A DNA stretch of 64,000 nucleotides from Ganoderma boninense (GCA_002900995.3 CM035315.1:2201826-2265825); one strand, 5' to 3'; positions 47,023 through 56,910 are shown, counted from the stretch's first letter. Translations and numbers: made by a program. The notes: generated by a model from the letters alone, not told the origin.

Positions 47023-47550
47023 CACCAGGCCAATAAGCATCGCAGCGGCGACGCGCCGGTTTTTGGAATTGGAGACCTTGTCTACCTCTCCACGGCGAAC
47101 CTGTCGCTGCCGAAAGGCCGGGCTCGTAAGCTCGCCCCGAAGTACGTCGGACCATTTGCCGTACTTGAGGCGCATCCCGAGACGTCGACCTACACGATTG
47201 ATATACCAGATGATCTGAAACGGCGCAGGGTGCACCCAACATTCAATGTGAGTATGTTGAAGCCTCACGAGCCGAATGACGAATTGCTGTTCCCGGCTCG
47301 TGAGGTCAAGCGATTCTATGACTTCGGAATGCCTTCAAACCTCGAATGGCAGGTCGATGAAATCACAGGCCACAGATGGGACGACGACAAGCTAGAACTG
47401 CTGGTCCACTGGACAGCAGGAGAGCACACTTGGGAGTCGCTCGAAGAGTGCACCGAGCTGCAGGCATTGGACGACTACCTGCAGCTCCTCGGCATCGAGG
47501 ACCCAGCACATCTACCGCGACGCTCCCGTGACGTCACTGCTGAAACTTAA
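47023..47550 (+). CDS. Ty3 pol, second part: integrase C-terminus and chromodomain
   Basis: Continues the pol frame interrupted at 39981. It begins HQANKHRSGDAPVFGIGDLV, the integrase GPY/F-type region (YLSTANLSLP, LAPKYVGPFAVLE, IPDDLKRRRVHPTFNVSML). It ends with a chromodomain (EWQVDEITGHR, LELLVHWTAGEHTWESLEEC) and a stop at 47550. Chromodomains guide integration to particular chromatin. In this copy it is separated from the rest of pol by the hAT, so it cannot be translated as part of pol unless the hAT excises. Confidence 0.92.
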   Translation, partial: HQANKHRSGDAPVFGIGDLVYLSTANLSLPKGRARKLAPKYVGPFAVLEAHPETSTYTIDIPDDLKRRRVHPTFNVSMLKPHEPNDELLFPAREVKRFYDFGMPSNLEWQVDEITGHRWDDDKLELLVHWTAGEHTWESLEECTELQALDDYLQLLGIEDPAHLPRRSRDVTAET

Positions 47551-47816
47551 TCTCCAATCGGGGTGGCTGAACTCAGTAGCCGCTGAGGCGTACCGAGCTC
47601 ACCATACGATACCGCCTATCCTGCTGTCACGGTTCACGCTGCTCACGATCCCTCCTGGTTTCCGACATTCCCTTATCTGCTCACCCTACTTCGCCCCAAC
47701 GTATTCAAAACTCAAGGTCGGGCACCGACTGCTCGACATCTTCCAAAAACAATCCCACCGCCGCTCGATCGCTGCTCGCACATCGCACCTCACTCTCGTT
47801 CCTCTCGCCTCCTGCG
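47551..47816. other. pol to ORF3 spacer
   Basis: 266 bp between the pol stop and the ATG of the third ORF, in a different frame from pol. Possibly a leader for a separate transcript or a spliced message; no clear TATA. Confidence 0.4.
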
Positions 47817-50186
47817 ATGTCCCATCCACCCGCTCCAAACCCTTTGCAAAACCAGCCCAGCGCCCCTCCAGGCGCAGCCGCTACCCATCACGCAGCGACC
47901 GGTCCTCAACCCGCCGCTCCGACCGCCACAGGCCACACCGCGATCGGGATGGGCCCGCACTCGACCGTCGCATGGGGCCAGCCGCCGCCGCCGCCCACTT
48001 GGACGGCAGCGATGGACCTCGACCCGCAGAACGCGTCGAGAGGGGGAGGACCCCACACCGACCAGCAAAACGCGGCGTTTGCGTCGATCATGTCGATGTT
48101 TGCCCCAGCCGGACAAACATCCATGTTCGATGTGCCGCAGCCAGCCCCGGCATTCCCTTCGTTTCCCCCCGCCATGCCGTCCTTCCCGCCCACGCCGCAG
48201 CCGATAGGATCGACGGACGCATGGCGCACGGCATACGGCGCGGCTATGCAGACCCAGCAAGTCCTCCAGGAGCGCGTTACGGAGCTCTCCAACCGTAACG
48301 CGTTCCTCGAGCAAGAAGCCAACCGGCTCCGTCAAGAAATCACAACCGCCCAGCGACGTATGCTGGATCAAGATCGCGAGTACAACAAACGGGAGATCGA
48401 CCTCGCGCACCGCGAGGCCGACCTCTTTCACCGCCAAAATGACCTCGACGGCCGATACCATCCGTTCCGTCGTCCGTCGTCGAGCCACTCGGTCGATGGA
48501 CGGAGGAACCGCGCCTACGGCTCCTCTAACAATCCATCCGCATCGTCGTCTAGCGGAGCCCCGTCTAGTTCGACGAGCTCCTCATCCACCACGCCCTCTC
48601 GAGGCACGGCGCCGTCGGTAGCTACCCCGACGACGCCAGCCATGAGCATGGCCACTGGGCCTCCCCCCTCAGGTACGCTGTCGACCACACAGCGTACTGA
48701 ACATAATGCGAACCGCACTGACGCTATGGACACAGATGACACCCGTAACCGTCCATCGACGGCTACGGGTTCAACTCCTGCTGCAAGACGGGACCCTCTA
48801 CTGTCATCCGCGTTCGCCACGCTCGGACGACCCGACCCGTCCCTACAGCACGACCCACTCTCATCGTGGGCCCGGTGGTACCAGACCGCGGGCTCCACGT
48901 ACGACACGGCCCCCGCATTCGGCTTGTCGCAGGCTGACTATCTGCCTGCGGCGAGGCTCCCGGTCTACGCGTCGATGCTCATGGGGCCTGACGCGGAGGC
49001 TCGGGAGCTGGAACGTGTCCGGAAAGCCAAGCTCGACGCTGGCAAGGGCAAGAGCATCCGCACACCCAGCCGCGACGACAATCCTATCCTCAACCTCGGC
49101 CCATGGGCTGGCGCTGTCGTCCAAACGGCTAACCAAGCCCACAACCTCCGGCAGGCCGCCGTCGTCGATGGCGACATCTACGCCATCCGGTTCTACCGCG
49201 AGTGGAACCGCATCCACCAGGACCGGACCATCCCCCGTACCGAGGGCGATCGCATTCTCGCCCGTGCGTTCCCCTTGGACTCCCGCTACCTGCGCCACGA
49301 AAGCGGCGACACCGCATGCAGCCGCCGCAACGCGCGGACCCGCACACAACCCTCCAACGAGGATGAGGATGAGCTCGACAGGCTCATCAGCGACGAAATC
49401 CACGCTGATAGCCCCAGCTCCTCCAGCCCATCCACCGATCCCATTCCCATTCACCGCGTACCTCCTGCTGCTACACCATCCGAGAGCTGGAGCATCCGCG
49501 CTTTCGCCGGCCGGCAGCATCAGCTCGACCCGTTCGACGACTCCCTCACTCTCGTGAACGCGTTCGCCGCCATCCCGACGAGCAACTGGCCCATCGCCAT
49601 GCGCGACAACCAAGGGGCGATTCCCCCCCGTGGCGATGACATCAGTCGCATCCCGCTCGTCGATGATGTCCGGGCTGAGGTGTTCCTCACCAGCCTCCTC
49701 CCAGCCGTGCCCGCAGGCCGCACTGAGCGATTCGGTGAGTCCGCGTTTTTTCGCGGACTCATTGAACTCTTCTCTCTTCGTGGCGCGTACAACTGGTTTG
49801 TCGAGCACGGCGACTACACCAGGATGCTTGTGGACCCACCGTCTCCCTTCCCGTACGACTGCACCGCTCTCGCACTTCACCACGTCGCCGCGTGGGCCAC
49901 CAGCCACAGCGTCGACCATACTCTGCTGCTTGGTGAACTCGTGACGGTCTACGCCATCAACACACGGCGTCTGCTTGACGGGCGGCCGATCAGCACACCC
50001 CTCACCGCACCATTCGCATCCGCGCCAGTGCGCACGGCCGACATCACTCCCGAGCACCACATCCCGCTCATCCCCTCCCACGAGACGCTGTTCAACGGGC
50101 CGGTCTGCTCGTACGAGACCGAGGCAACTCCCGACGACGTTCCCATGGACTCCGAGACCCCTGATCCTGCGATGACCACTCCTTAG
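47817..50186 (+). CDS. third ORF of the Ty3 element, 789 aa, unknown function
   Basis: Follows pol inside the LTRs and ends 57 bp before the 3' LTR. No intron, no signal peptide, no transmembrane segment, so it is not envelope-like. Seen: a Pro/Ala-rich N-terminus (residues 1-135), a coiled coil at about 148-215 (LQERVTELSNRNAFLEQEAN, REIDLAHREADLFHRQNDLD), a Ser/Thr-rich linker, then a folded-looking half (SSWARWYQTAGSTYDTAPAF, VDGDIYAIRFYREWNRIHQD, FFRGLIELFSLRGAYNWFVE, TALALHHVAAWATSHSVDHT). I do not recognise a family. The C-terminal part could be a capsid-like or host-derived domain; that is speculation. Length and lack of breaks suggest it is maintained by the element. Confidence 0.85.
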   Translation: MSHPPAPNPLQNQPSAPPGAAATHHAATGPQPAAPTATGHTAIGMGPHSTVAWGQPPPPPTWTAAMDLDPQNASRGGGPHTDQQNAAFASIMSMFAPAGQTSMFDVPQPAPAFPSFPPAMPSFPPTPQPIGSTDAWRTAYGAAMQTQQVLQERVTELSNRNAFLEQEANRLRQEITTAQRRMLDQDREYNKREIDLAHREADLFHRQNDLDGRYHPFRRPSSSHSVDGRRNRAYGSSNNPSASSSSGAPSSSTSSSSTTPSRGTAPSVATPTTPAMSMATGPPPSGTLSTTQRTEHNANRTDAMDTDDTRNRPSTATGSTPAARRDPLLSSAFATLGRPDPSLQHDPLSSWARWYQTAGSTYDTAPAFGLSQADYLPAARLPVYASMLMGPDAEARELERVRKAKLDAGKGKSIRTPSRDDNPILNLGPWAGAVVQTANQAHNLRQAAVVDGDIYAIRFYREWNRIHQDRTIPRTEGDRILARAFPLDSRYLRHESGDTACSRRNARTRTQPSNEDEDELDRLISDEIHADSPSSSSPSTDPIPIHRVPPAATPSESWSIRAFAGRQHQLDPFDDSLTLVNAFAAIPTSNWPIAMRDNQGAIPPRGDDISRIPLVDDVRAEVFLTSLLPAVPAGRTERFGESAFFRGLIELFSLRGAYNWFVEHGDYTRMLVDPPSPFPYDCTALALHHVAAWATSHSVDHTLLLGELVTVYAINTRRLLDGRPISTPLTAPFASAPVRTADITPEHHIPLIPSHETLFNGPVCSYETEATPDDVPMDSETPDPAMTTP

Positions 50187-50229
50187 TTATTTTCATTTCA
50201 TTTACTTATACATGTACCTGCACGCTGGT

Positions 50230-50243
50230 CCAGAGGGGGAGGA
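50230..50243 (+). promoter_or_regulatory. polypurine tract
   Basis: CAGAGGGGGAGGA runs directly into the 3' LTR start. This purine run primes plus-strand DNA synthesis in LTR elements. Confidence 0.8.
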
Positions 50244-50433
50244 TGTTACGACGTATAGCTTCACGTATCATTAGCGCCCTCATTAGATAAGCTACCTATA
50301 AAGAGTTCCTGATGTACGGGCGGTGGGACAAGTCTTCTCCCACCGCCCCACTAGTGTACCCGTCGCCCTCAATATAGGACGTTGACGAGTTACACCCGGG
50401 GCCTTGAGAAGCACCACCTCTTGTGACTTTACA
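50244..50433 (+). repeat. 3' LTR
   Basis: 190 bp, same sequence as the 5' LTR by visual comparison, TATAAAG at 50297-50303, followed by the CTTAG duplication. Confidence 0.95.
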
Positions 50434-50590
50434 CTTAGCCTGTCGGTAATCCCCATCCCAAAGGCGCGGCAGGATTGTACGGTAACTTAAGCCAGGGCTC
50501 AGCTGCGGACTCTGGCTTAGCCTGTCGGTAATCCCCGACCTACACGCGTGGCAGGATAACCCGGCACGGCCACTTAAGCCAGGCCTGCAG
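50434..50590. repeat. two tandem copies of an 80-bp repeat at the Ty3 insertion site
   Basis: CTTAGCCTGTCGGTAATCCC starts at 50434 and again at 50516. Both units continue GGCAGGAT and ACTTAAGCCAGG. The sequence before the 5' LTR (GGACTCTGGCTTAG) matches the junction between the units, so the Ty3 element landed inside this repeat. Confidence 0.7.
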
Positions 50591-50970
50591 TCCATGATAA
50601 TCCGGCTTTGTCTGTCCCGCAGCGGCTAGATCATGTGAAAGCCCCGCCTCAATTGGTCTCAGAGCTAGACCGCCAACGATACTGGGAATACTGACTCTGA
50701 CTATCTTCGAGTCTTGATCGAGACCGTCAACTAATCCCCCTTGCATCTCTAGGAGCGAGCACAACCCATTTATGGGCCCAAGTTGATCGTAAATTGGAGT
50801 GGTGTGGATTAGAAGAAGATACAGTAGTACGTCTGCAGATACGCCCACAGGGATACCATCAACACTCTTCAGTCACTTCCCGTGCTGGTAGCGCAGTGCT
50901 AGCCCTTTCCCCGCCCCGCCCCCCGCCCCCGTCCCGCCCTCTACCTCTACCTCCACAGCCCTGGCTTCTC
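50591..50970. other. intergenic, no gene recognised
   Basis: Includes an AG-poor, pyrimidine-rich tract (50901-50960). Probably the 3' flank of the minus-strand gene that follows. Confidence 0.4.
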
Positions 50971-53900
50971 TTACGTCCATCTTCGATAGACAATAGACTC
51001 ATCGTTATTCATTACGTTGTCAGGTTCCCCGGTCTTCACCTTCTGGACCTGCGACTTCTTCGCACGCTTGGCGGATGGTTCCCCCTCAGTGGCAGAGGGC
51101 TCCTCAGGCTGTTCCGGCCTCAAGGGTGCGCCTTCCGGTAGACCAGTTTCCCCCCCGGCCTTCGCAGCCAAGATCCTAGCGCTTTGCCTTGTCCTCTCCC
51201 CATGTTTTCGCTTCCCAGGTTGGTTGGATGGACCGAGTACGGGGGTGTGGACAGCAGCGGCCACCTCTACCCTACTTCCTGGATTCTGGGAGGTTTCGGG
51301 GTCCACAGGCTGTGCACTGACGCATGGTAAGGGAGACGAGGTCGCCAAGGTTCCCAAAACCTGAGGTGCACATGGAACTGTAGCGCTCTGGACGTGGGCG
51401 GACTGGGGCGCAGGGAAACCAGGTGTGTAGCCGTACCCCCATGAAAGCACCCCTGCATTCGTGTTCGGAGATTCCACAGCAGCGCCCATGTAACTGTCCC
51501 CATTCGCCCACGCCATTGAGCTATTGTCAGCGGTGTGGTGAGTAGGCGGCGCTAGTGAGGTGTATGGCATGGACATGGCATTGGAACCCATTCCATTCCC
51601 ATTCCATGTGCCCATGAAATGCCCGGAAGACAGCCCAGGCGGCATGACAGGGTTATGCTGCACCATCGCCCCTTGTAGGTGAGCGGAGTACGTGCTATGC
51701 GAGGGGGCACTTGCATGCCTGGTGTGGACCATCTGCAGCGGGGTTCCATCCCATCCCCGATAGGTCGCTGCATTCGGCTGCAAGCTCGCGGTCGACTGAA
51801 CCGTCACCGAGTTAGCGGCGTGAACGAAGGGTGACAGTTCGGCACGGTGCCGTACATGTGGCATCGATCCGCCGGGCACGCTCATAAAGGATCCATCTAG
51901 ACCATTCCAGTCCGCTAACTGTGATTGTGGGCCCAGCGATGTTTTTCCTGGCATCCCAGCTGGTACGTGCTCGTCCGCGGCCGAGTGCGCGACGGGCGGC
52001 GGGGGATATGCTTGAGGCGCAGCTGGTACGTGCTCGTCCGCGGCCGAGTGCGCGACAGGCGGCGGGGGATATGCTTGAGGCGCAGCTGGTACGTGCTCGT
52101 CCGCGGCCGAGTGCGCGACAGGCGGCGGGGGATATGCTTGAGGCGCAGCTGGTGCGACAGGCGGCGGGGGATATGCTTGAGGCGCAGCTGGCGCGACGGG
52201 CAGCGGGGGATATGCTTGAGGCGCAGCTGGCGCGACGGGTGGCGGGGGATATGCTTGAGGCACAGTGCCTTGCATCCCAGCCTGCATCCCAGCTGGCATG
52301 TTTGCGCCGGAGCAAATTTCTGGCGCAGACTGCGGGGTGAGCGAAGGTGAGTGTACGACAGGCTGTGTGTGGAATCTCCCAGGTGAAGCAGTAGATGCAC
52401 TGTTAGTGAAGCCTTGGGGCTGTCCCGCGATCCCTGGTGCTGAGGTCCATGCGGAGATCAGGTCTGAGTCGTCTGGGAATGTCGAATTGTCCCAAGACGT
52501 GAAGTCATCTGTTCCCAGCCTCAGCAAGTCCCAGTCCATGGAGGGCATGGACGACGCGCCGTTGCAGTGTTCTTGCAGTCTCTCTAGGGGCGGCAGTGAG
52601 AATGGCTTGCTGCTCCGCAATGCATTCCCGTCTGAATCATTTTGCGGGAAACAGTTGCTTTGAATGGCTTCCACCACCGGCAATGTGGCATCGAGGTCTT
52701 GGTGATGCTTAGACAATTGTTCGCACTGGAGCTTCTCCGGAGCATCATCTAGATTTTCCGTTCCCTCCGGGGCTTCCATCACGTCGGACAAAGAGGGATG
52801 CGTCACGAACAATGTTTGGCCTCGCCTGATAGGTGTAGTTGGAGTGGTGGCTTGGGAGCCCTCGGACATGAGGACTTCCTCCATCGGGCGTAGACTGTGC
52901 TCATCGAAGGTTAAGTCCAGCGGGAGCGGAATCTTCTGCTTCTGCTGGGAGCCCTTGCTGGGAGTGTTTTTCACACTCACGGACGTCTTGCGAGATCCCG
53001 GAAGTGGCTTGAAGCGGAACGGGTGTCCTTGCTGCTGGGCCTTGCGTATCGTTGTCCACACCCCGAAAGCCTCTGGTACCGCCAGGTCAGAAAAGGGAAT
53101 GCGCATGATTTCTAGCCACATCTCGGCCACAAAGTTCTGGGGACATTGTGTCACTGTAGGCCAGTCGACGTCTCCTGGTCGATCTGACGCATCTGGACAG
53201 TAGTCTTCCTGTTAGTCGAGCGATCTGGATACGAGACACACAATACACACTCCATGCAATCTGGATCAACGCTTCCAGCATGGGAATCAGGTGCTTCTCA
53301 TCGCCTGGTTGATAATCAGGGAGTAATGCACGTCCCTCGACAGTGTATTGCAATCGACTAGCCCCTGGTCGATCGCTAGGTATGGGGAGAGACTGTCCTG
53401 GGTTCAGCGCTACCATGTGGTGTAAGTGCGCGTCAGCATGGGTAGGTGTTGTGGTGGCAGAACTTACGAATGACTTCCTGCGCCCAGCTCGTACAGCGTT
53501 CCATCTCGCTCTCCGTATATCCTCCCTTGTAATGGGCCAAAGAGGGGGAATTTGAATGCAGCCGCACCGACATCCTAGCACTGGCATCAGCAGCATTCAA
53601 AAGGTCTGCGTGGGTTGACTTACTCGTCCATGACCACACCTCCAGTTTGAGTCCGGTAAAAGAACTTCACAACGTAGGCGCACATTCCCATCTGCTTAGG
53701 TCCCATACCTATGCCTTGGATCAGGGCGTCACCTAAAACTTCCATGACGAGATGTTGATTCCTGCTCTTCGAGTTAGTGGCATACACAAAGTACGTCTGG
53801 AATCACACGTACAGGAAACACTGATCGTCCTTTGCTGTCGTGTGTTCGGCAGCACGAGCTTCCCATGGTGCCTTCTTCTCCGGTGAGAGCTCTCGCCACA

Positions 53901-54788
53901 TTTCCGCGGCGGTGTGGGACCTGATGCCGATGTTCATCGTGCCCGCTTCCTTGATCACTTCGTCGTTGTGATTCGACGCCCATAACCTCATGGCACCTAC
54001 GCGACGTGAGCTCATGGATTTCCAAAAAGGATTCACACCGTTGTTTCGAGGCTTGGCGGGAGCCTGAGCGTCGAGCTCGGACTCTGTCTTGGGGAGATGA
54101 TTCTTGAACCATCCCTTGACAGACTGGAGTGGACAATCAGGACAGTCCCCGGCCATCCAGAAACATGGAGACGTACCTCGCGAACATCGGCATCTGGAAT
54201 TTGAAGCTCTCGAAAAGCCCTTCTACAAGTCTCGTCTGCCAGGATGTCGTCAGAGACCTCGTCTCTCAGTTTCTGTCGTTCCTTCTGTTGTGTCCTGCCG
54301 CTGAGCCCTTCGTATTTTACCATTTGTGCCTTCAGCTTGGCGAGCGCGATAGGGTACTTGATCCATTCTACTCGTGGGCGTCGCAGAGTTTTGCCAGTCT
54401 TCTTGTCACTGTCGTGGTTCGCAGGTGCATCCTTGTTGCCCTTGCGTTCCTCACCCGAGTCTGTGGCAGCGGAGATGGCGTCAGACGAAATGTTCCCGCT
54501 GGATGCAGAGGCTGCGCCGGTAGACGTTGAGGTGACGGACGATGCGTCGGACGCCGTACATGCATTCGTGCTTGAGTACGTGCATGCAGTGGATGCAGCA
54601 GTCTCCACGCTGTATGTCGGAATTGCGCTTGTCCACGTGTGCGCGCTCGCTGACGTGCCGTCGGTCCCGGTCATCCGGCCGCCGTGGTCGGTGGTTGAAG
54701 CCTGGACATGGGTCATTGAGCACAAGGGTGATGACGCGCCGCCGCTCGATGGGCCTGGCAGTTGTGGAGGCCCCGAGTATGAAGACAT
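50971..54788 (-). CDS. large unknown protein with HMG-box-like region and Pro-rich repeats
   Basis: Exons (minus): 54788-54177, 54123-53813, 53761-53624, 53574-53468, 53397-53251, 53192-50971; 1,178 aa, phases consistent, no breaks. Ser/Thr-rich N-terminus, then a conserved-looking block (PRVEWIKYPIALAKLKAQM, KYEGLSGRTQQKERQKLRDE, VKGWFKNHLPK) shared with the small gene at 55.4-55.9 kb. Next an HMG-box-like segment (RVGAMRLWASNHND, AEMWRELSPEKKAPWEARAA), then HLVMEVLGDALIQGIGMGPK, YTVEGRALLPDYQPG and VAEMWLEIMRIPFSDLAV. The last 700 residues are disordered, with tandem AAPQAYPPPPVA repeats and a basic KSQVQKVK end. A nuclear DNA-associated role is possible, but the family is unknown to me. 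Confidence 0.72.
51962..52265. repeat. tandem coding repeat, three 63-bp then three 39-bp units
   Basis: Units start at 51962, 52025, 52088 (63 bp) and 52151, 52190, 52229 (39 bp). The short unit is the long one without the 24-bp part encoding HSAADEHVP-like residues. Unit sizes are multiples of three, so copy-number change keeps the frame. Confidence 0.9.
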
Positions 54789-55392
54789 GGAAGCCAGTCG
54801 CAGTGGATAGTGCAGAATGGTTCTTGCACAACGTCATTCACCGAGAAACGTTAGGGTCGTACGGTGGTGGACACCTAGGTCGCAGATATTGCGACTCACT
54901 GATTCTGCTCTCTCCTCTCCTCGCCACCTCCACCTCCCTACCTGCCGACCTTCTTTCCTCCGCGAGATGGGCCTCCAAGCAATTCAGTGTTAGCTGGTAT
55001 GATGGGGGGTGTGTCAAGAATTAGGGATAGCGTGTCTATCCTCCGAGAGAGGAATACCGCGAGAACGTGCGTGTGGTGGACAGAGGAATAATGCGTCTGT
55101 GGAAGTGGCAGCGAAAACGGTGACCGCCAACGCGTCGGCTTAGTGGAGATCGAGTGCTCCGCCTATGCGGAGGCTCGGCGTGTTTCCTCTTCCAATATCG
55201 AGTGGCCGGTCACGCTGTGTTCGGCTAATTGGTTATGCCTCTCACGGCTCCTTCGTAATGTCCTTAATCCTCCAACCCTACATCAATCCCTCCCTAATAG
55301 CATATCTGCAATACATCCACTGTATCATCCGCCCACTCGGTGTCATCCACCTGCTCCCCTCGTCGGTCTCGTCCTTATGGTATCCTCCTACC
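54789..55392. other. intergenic, no gene recognised
   Basis: Upstream region of the large minus-strand gene and 3' flank of the next gene. Plus-strand frames here are shadows without motifs. Confidence 0.4.
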
Positions 55393-55925
55393 CTAGTATC
55401 CTGCGTGGTAGCGACTTATGTGCCGGAACCACGCCCGAAGAGCCTAGACATATCAATGTCAGTATATGGTATCACGGCAATGTGCATGTAACTCACTCGT
55501 CGAACATCTCCGGCAGAGAAGCCAGCGTCTTCAAATATATCCATCAGGTAGCCGTCCATCAGTAGTTCATTGGCTACGTGCCAGAGGTAGACCCGTCGAT
55601 CGCGTCGTCCCAGGCCTTCGTACTTGTCCAGATGTCCGAGAAGGTATGCGTGCCCCTCCAAAAAATCCTTCCACCGCAGAGTAGGACGCCGGGGAGGGTA
55701 ATGCGGCAGCACGACTGTCGTAGCAGTGCAGTTCGCCGTGTATCGTCTGGCAGCCATCCACCGGCTGAATGTCAAGTTGGGAGCCAACCTCCCCGCCTGT
55801 TGGTCTGCTTGAAGCTGCACTCGGAACTGCACGAAATCGCGGTGATACAAGGACGGCATAGCAATAGGGAAATAGGACGTCCCGCGCCCAGACCCACAAC
55901 TTTCAATCTCCACAGCGGCGGACAT
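55393..55925 (-). CDS. small unknown protein, partial paralogue of the 51-54.8 kb gene
   Basis: Exons (minus): 55925-55497 and 55443-55393; 159 aa with in-phase GT-AG intron. It matches the conserved block of the neighbouring large protein: HLDKYEGLGRRDRRVYLW versus MVKYEGLSGRTQQKERQ, and AGDVRRALRAWFRHISRY versus DADVREVSVKGWFKNHL. The HMG-like and repeat regions are absent. It may be a short family member or a truncated duplicate. Function unknown. Confidence 0.62.
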
Positions 55926-56217
55926 GGAGACGACGGAGAGTGGGTGGAAACGAATTGGGGTGTATGCGTAGTCAGCCCTCCCGATACTTATGTATTTTTA
56001 CATGCGGAGATTGACAAGCGACACGTAAATATGATACTGTCATGCCATGTCCTCCCCAATTCCTCCACTGGGATTGTGCTATGGGACCGGTACACGGTGA
56101 TGGCGCCCTAGCTAGTTTTCACTTCGTGGTCGCACTTATTGAGAGAGTGGTGTACGTGGAGATTGAGATTAAAAGACCCTATGTAGCGTAATCGTGCAAG
56201 GAGTGACGGTGGGTTGC

Positions 56218-56225
56218 GTCTAAAG
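56218..56225. repeat. target-site duplication of the small hAT element, left copy
   Basis: GTCTAAAG, repeated at 56911-56918. Confidence 0.88.
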
Positions 56226-56416
56226 TAAGGCTGAACACGGCTCAAACCGCGGTTGATCCGGAGCCGTGACCGCAGTTAACAGCCCTCCGAAAGGCGTGAT
56301 CCAGAGCCGCAGCTTAACCGCACCGCAGTTAATTATTAACCGCAGTTCAGTTAATACATAAACCGCAGTTCAATACATTAACCGCAGGACTTATTAACAG
56401 TTATTAATATAGTGTT

Positions 56417-56499
56417 GTTCCAACCGGGAATTGAACCAAGGACCTCAGGGCTTTGCATTCATTCGACCAGGCGTACTAACCACTACACCAACTGACCAT
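56417..56499 (-). pseudogene. tRNA-like sequence 1
   Basis: On the minus strand: an A-box-like TGGTGTAGTGGTTAG and a perfect-looking B box GGTTCAATTCC at tRNA spacing with an enlarged anticodon region. The acceptor stem pairs poorly, so it is a tRNA-derived relic, not a working gene. The amino-acid identity is unclear. Confidence 0.5.
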
Positions 56500-56540
56500 T
56501 ACAGCCCTAGGCAACTAATATAATAAGTACTATTGTTACT

Positions 56541-56576
56541 GAGATAAGATAAGATAAGATAGATAAGATAAGATAA
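56541..56576. repeat. GATAA simple repeat
   Basis: GATAAGATAAGATAAGATAG continuing to AGATAACAC, six to seven near-perfect units inside the small hAT element. Confidence 0.85.
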
Positions 56577-56628
56577 CACTCAATAAGGTCGTTGGTATAT
56601 GGATATAGTTGTATATAAAGTAGTTAAG

Positions 56629-56699
56629 AGCCCATGGTGCAGTGGTTAGCACGGCTGTTTGAATAAACCAGGCCTCTGGTTCGATTCCAGCTGGTGCAA
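56629..56699 (+). pseudogene. tRNA-like sequence 2, Gln-like
   Basis: A box TGGTGCAGTGGTTAGCACG and B box GGTTCGATTCC at normal distance, with TTTGAAT between them as in tRNA-Gln(TTG). Acceptor and anticodon stems are imperfect. Probably a degenerate tRNA carried by the element. Confidence 0.5.
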
Positions 56700-56910
56700 T
56701 TACATTAAATATGGTATTAATATGTACCTCATAAGGCTTTGTAAACCCGCGGATAAACTGTGGTTAATAGGATTAATGTATATCCTTGATCCGGAGCCGT
56801 GATTAACTGCACCGCGGTTAACAGTAAACCGCGGCTCGCATAACTGCGGTTCAAATTGCAGCTCGGTTAATCATTAACCGTGCTGTTAACTGTAACCGTG
56901 TTCAGCCTTA

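Larger units (their letters stand above)
32915..50433 (+). mobile_element. Ty3/gypsy chromovirus LTR retrotransposon, full length, interrupted by a hAT
   Basis: Bounded by direct 190-bp LTRs (32915-33104 and 50244-50433) that look identical by eye, each starting TGTTACG and ending TTTACA. The 5-bp target duplication CTTAG is at 32910-32914 and 50434-50438. Internal order: Gag-protease, in-frame stop, RT-RNase H-integrase-chromodomain, third ORF, polypurine tract, LTR. The 7,033-bp hAT at 39982-47014 accounts for 40% of the length; without it and one 8-bp duplication the element is about 10.5 kb. Identical LTRs mean a recent insertion. Confidence 0.95.
56226..56910. mobile_element. 685-bp non-autonomous hAT element (MITE-like)
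   Basis: Inverted ends TAAGGCTGAACACGG and CCGTGTTCAGCCTTA with an 8-bp duplication GTCTAAAG. The ends differ from the 7-kb hAT at one position (A for G), so the same transposase may act on it. Subterminal parts are rich in AACCGCAGTTAA/TTAACCGCGG motifs in both orientations. No coding frame. The centre holds two tRNA-like sequences and a GATAA repeat. Confidence 0.9.

Noticed and set aside
48861..50081. 406-codon minus-strand frame
   Set aside because: Antisense to the Ty3 third ORF, which is longer, in element orientation and has a coiled coil; the antisense frame is Val/Gly/Asp-rich as expected for a mirror of a GC-rich gene.
47817..50186. Third Ty3 ORF as an envelope gene
   Set aside because: No signal peptide, no membrane anchor, no furin-like site; position alone is not evidence.
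51962..52265. CRISPR-like array
   Set aside because: Units are directly adjacent with no unique spacers and lie within a coding exon of a eukaryotic gene.
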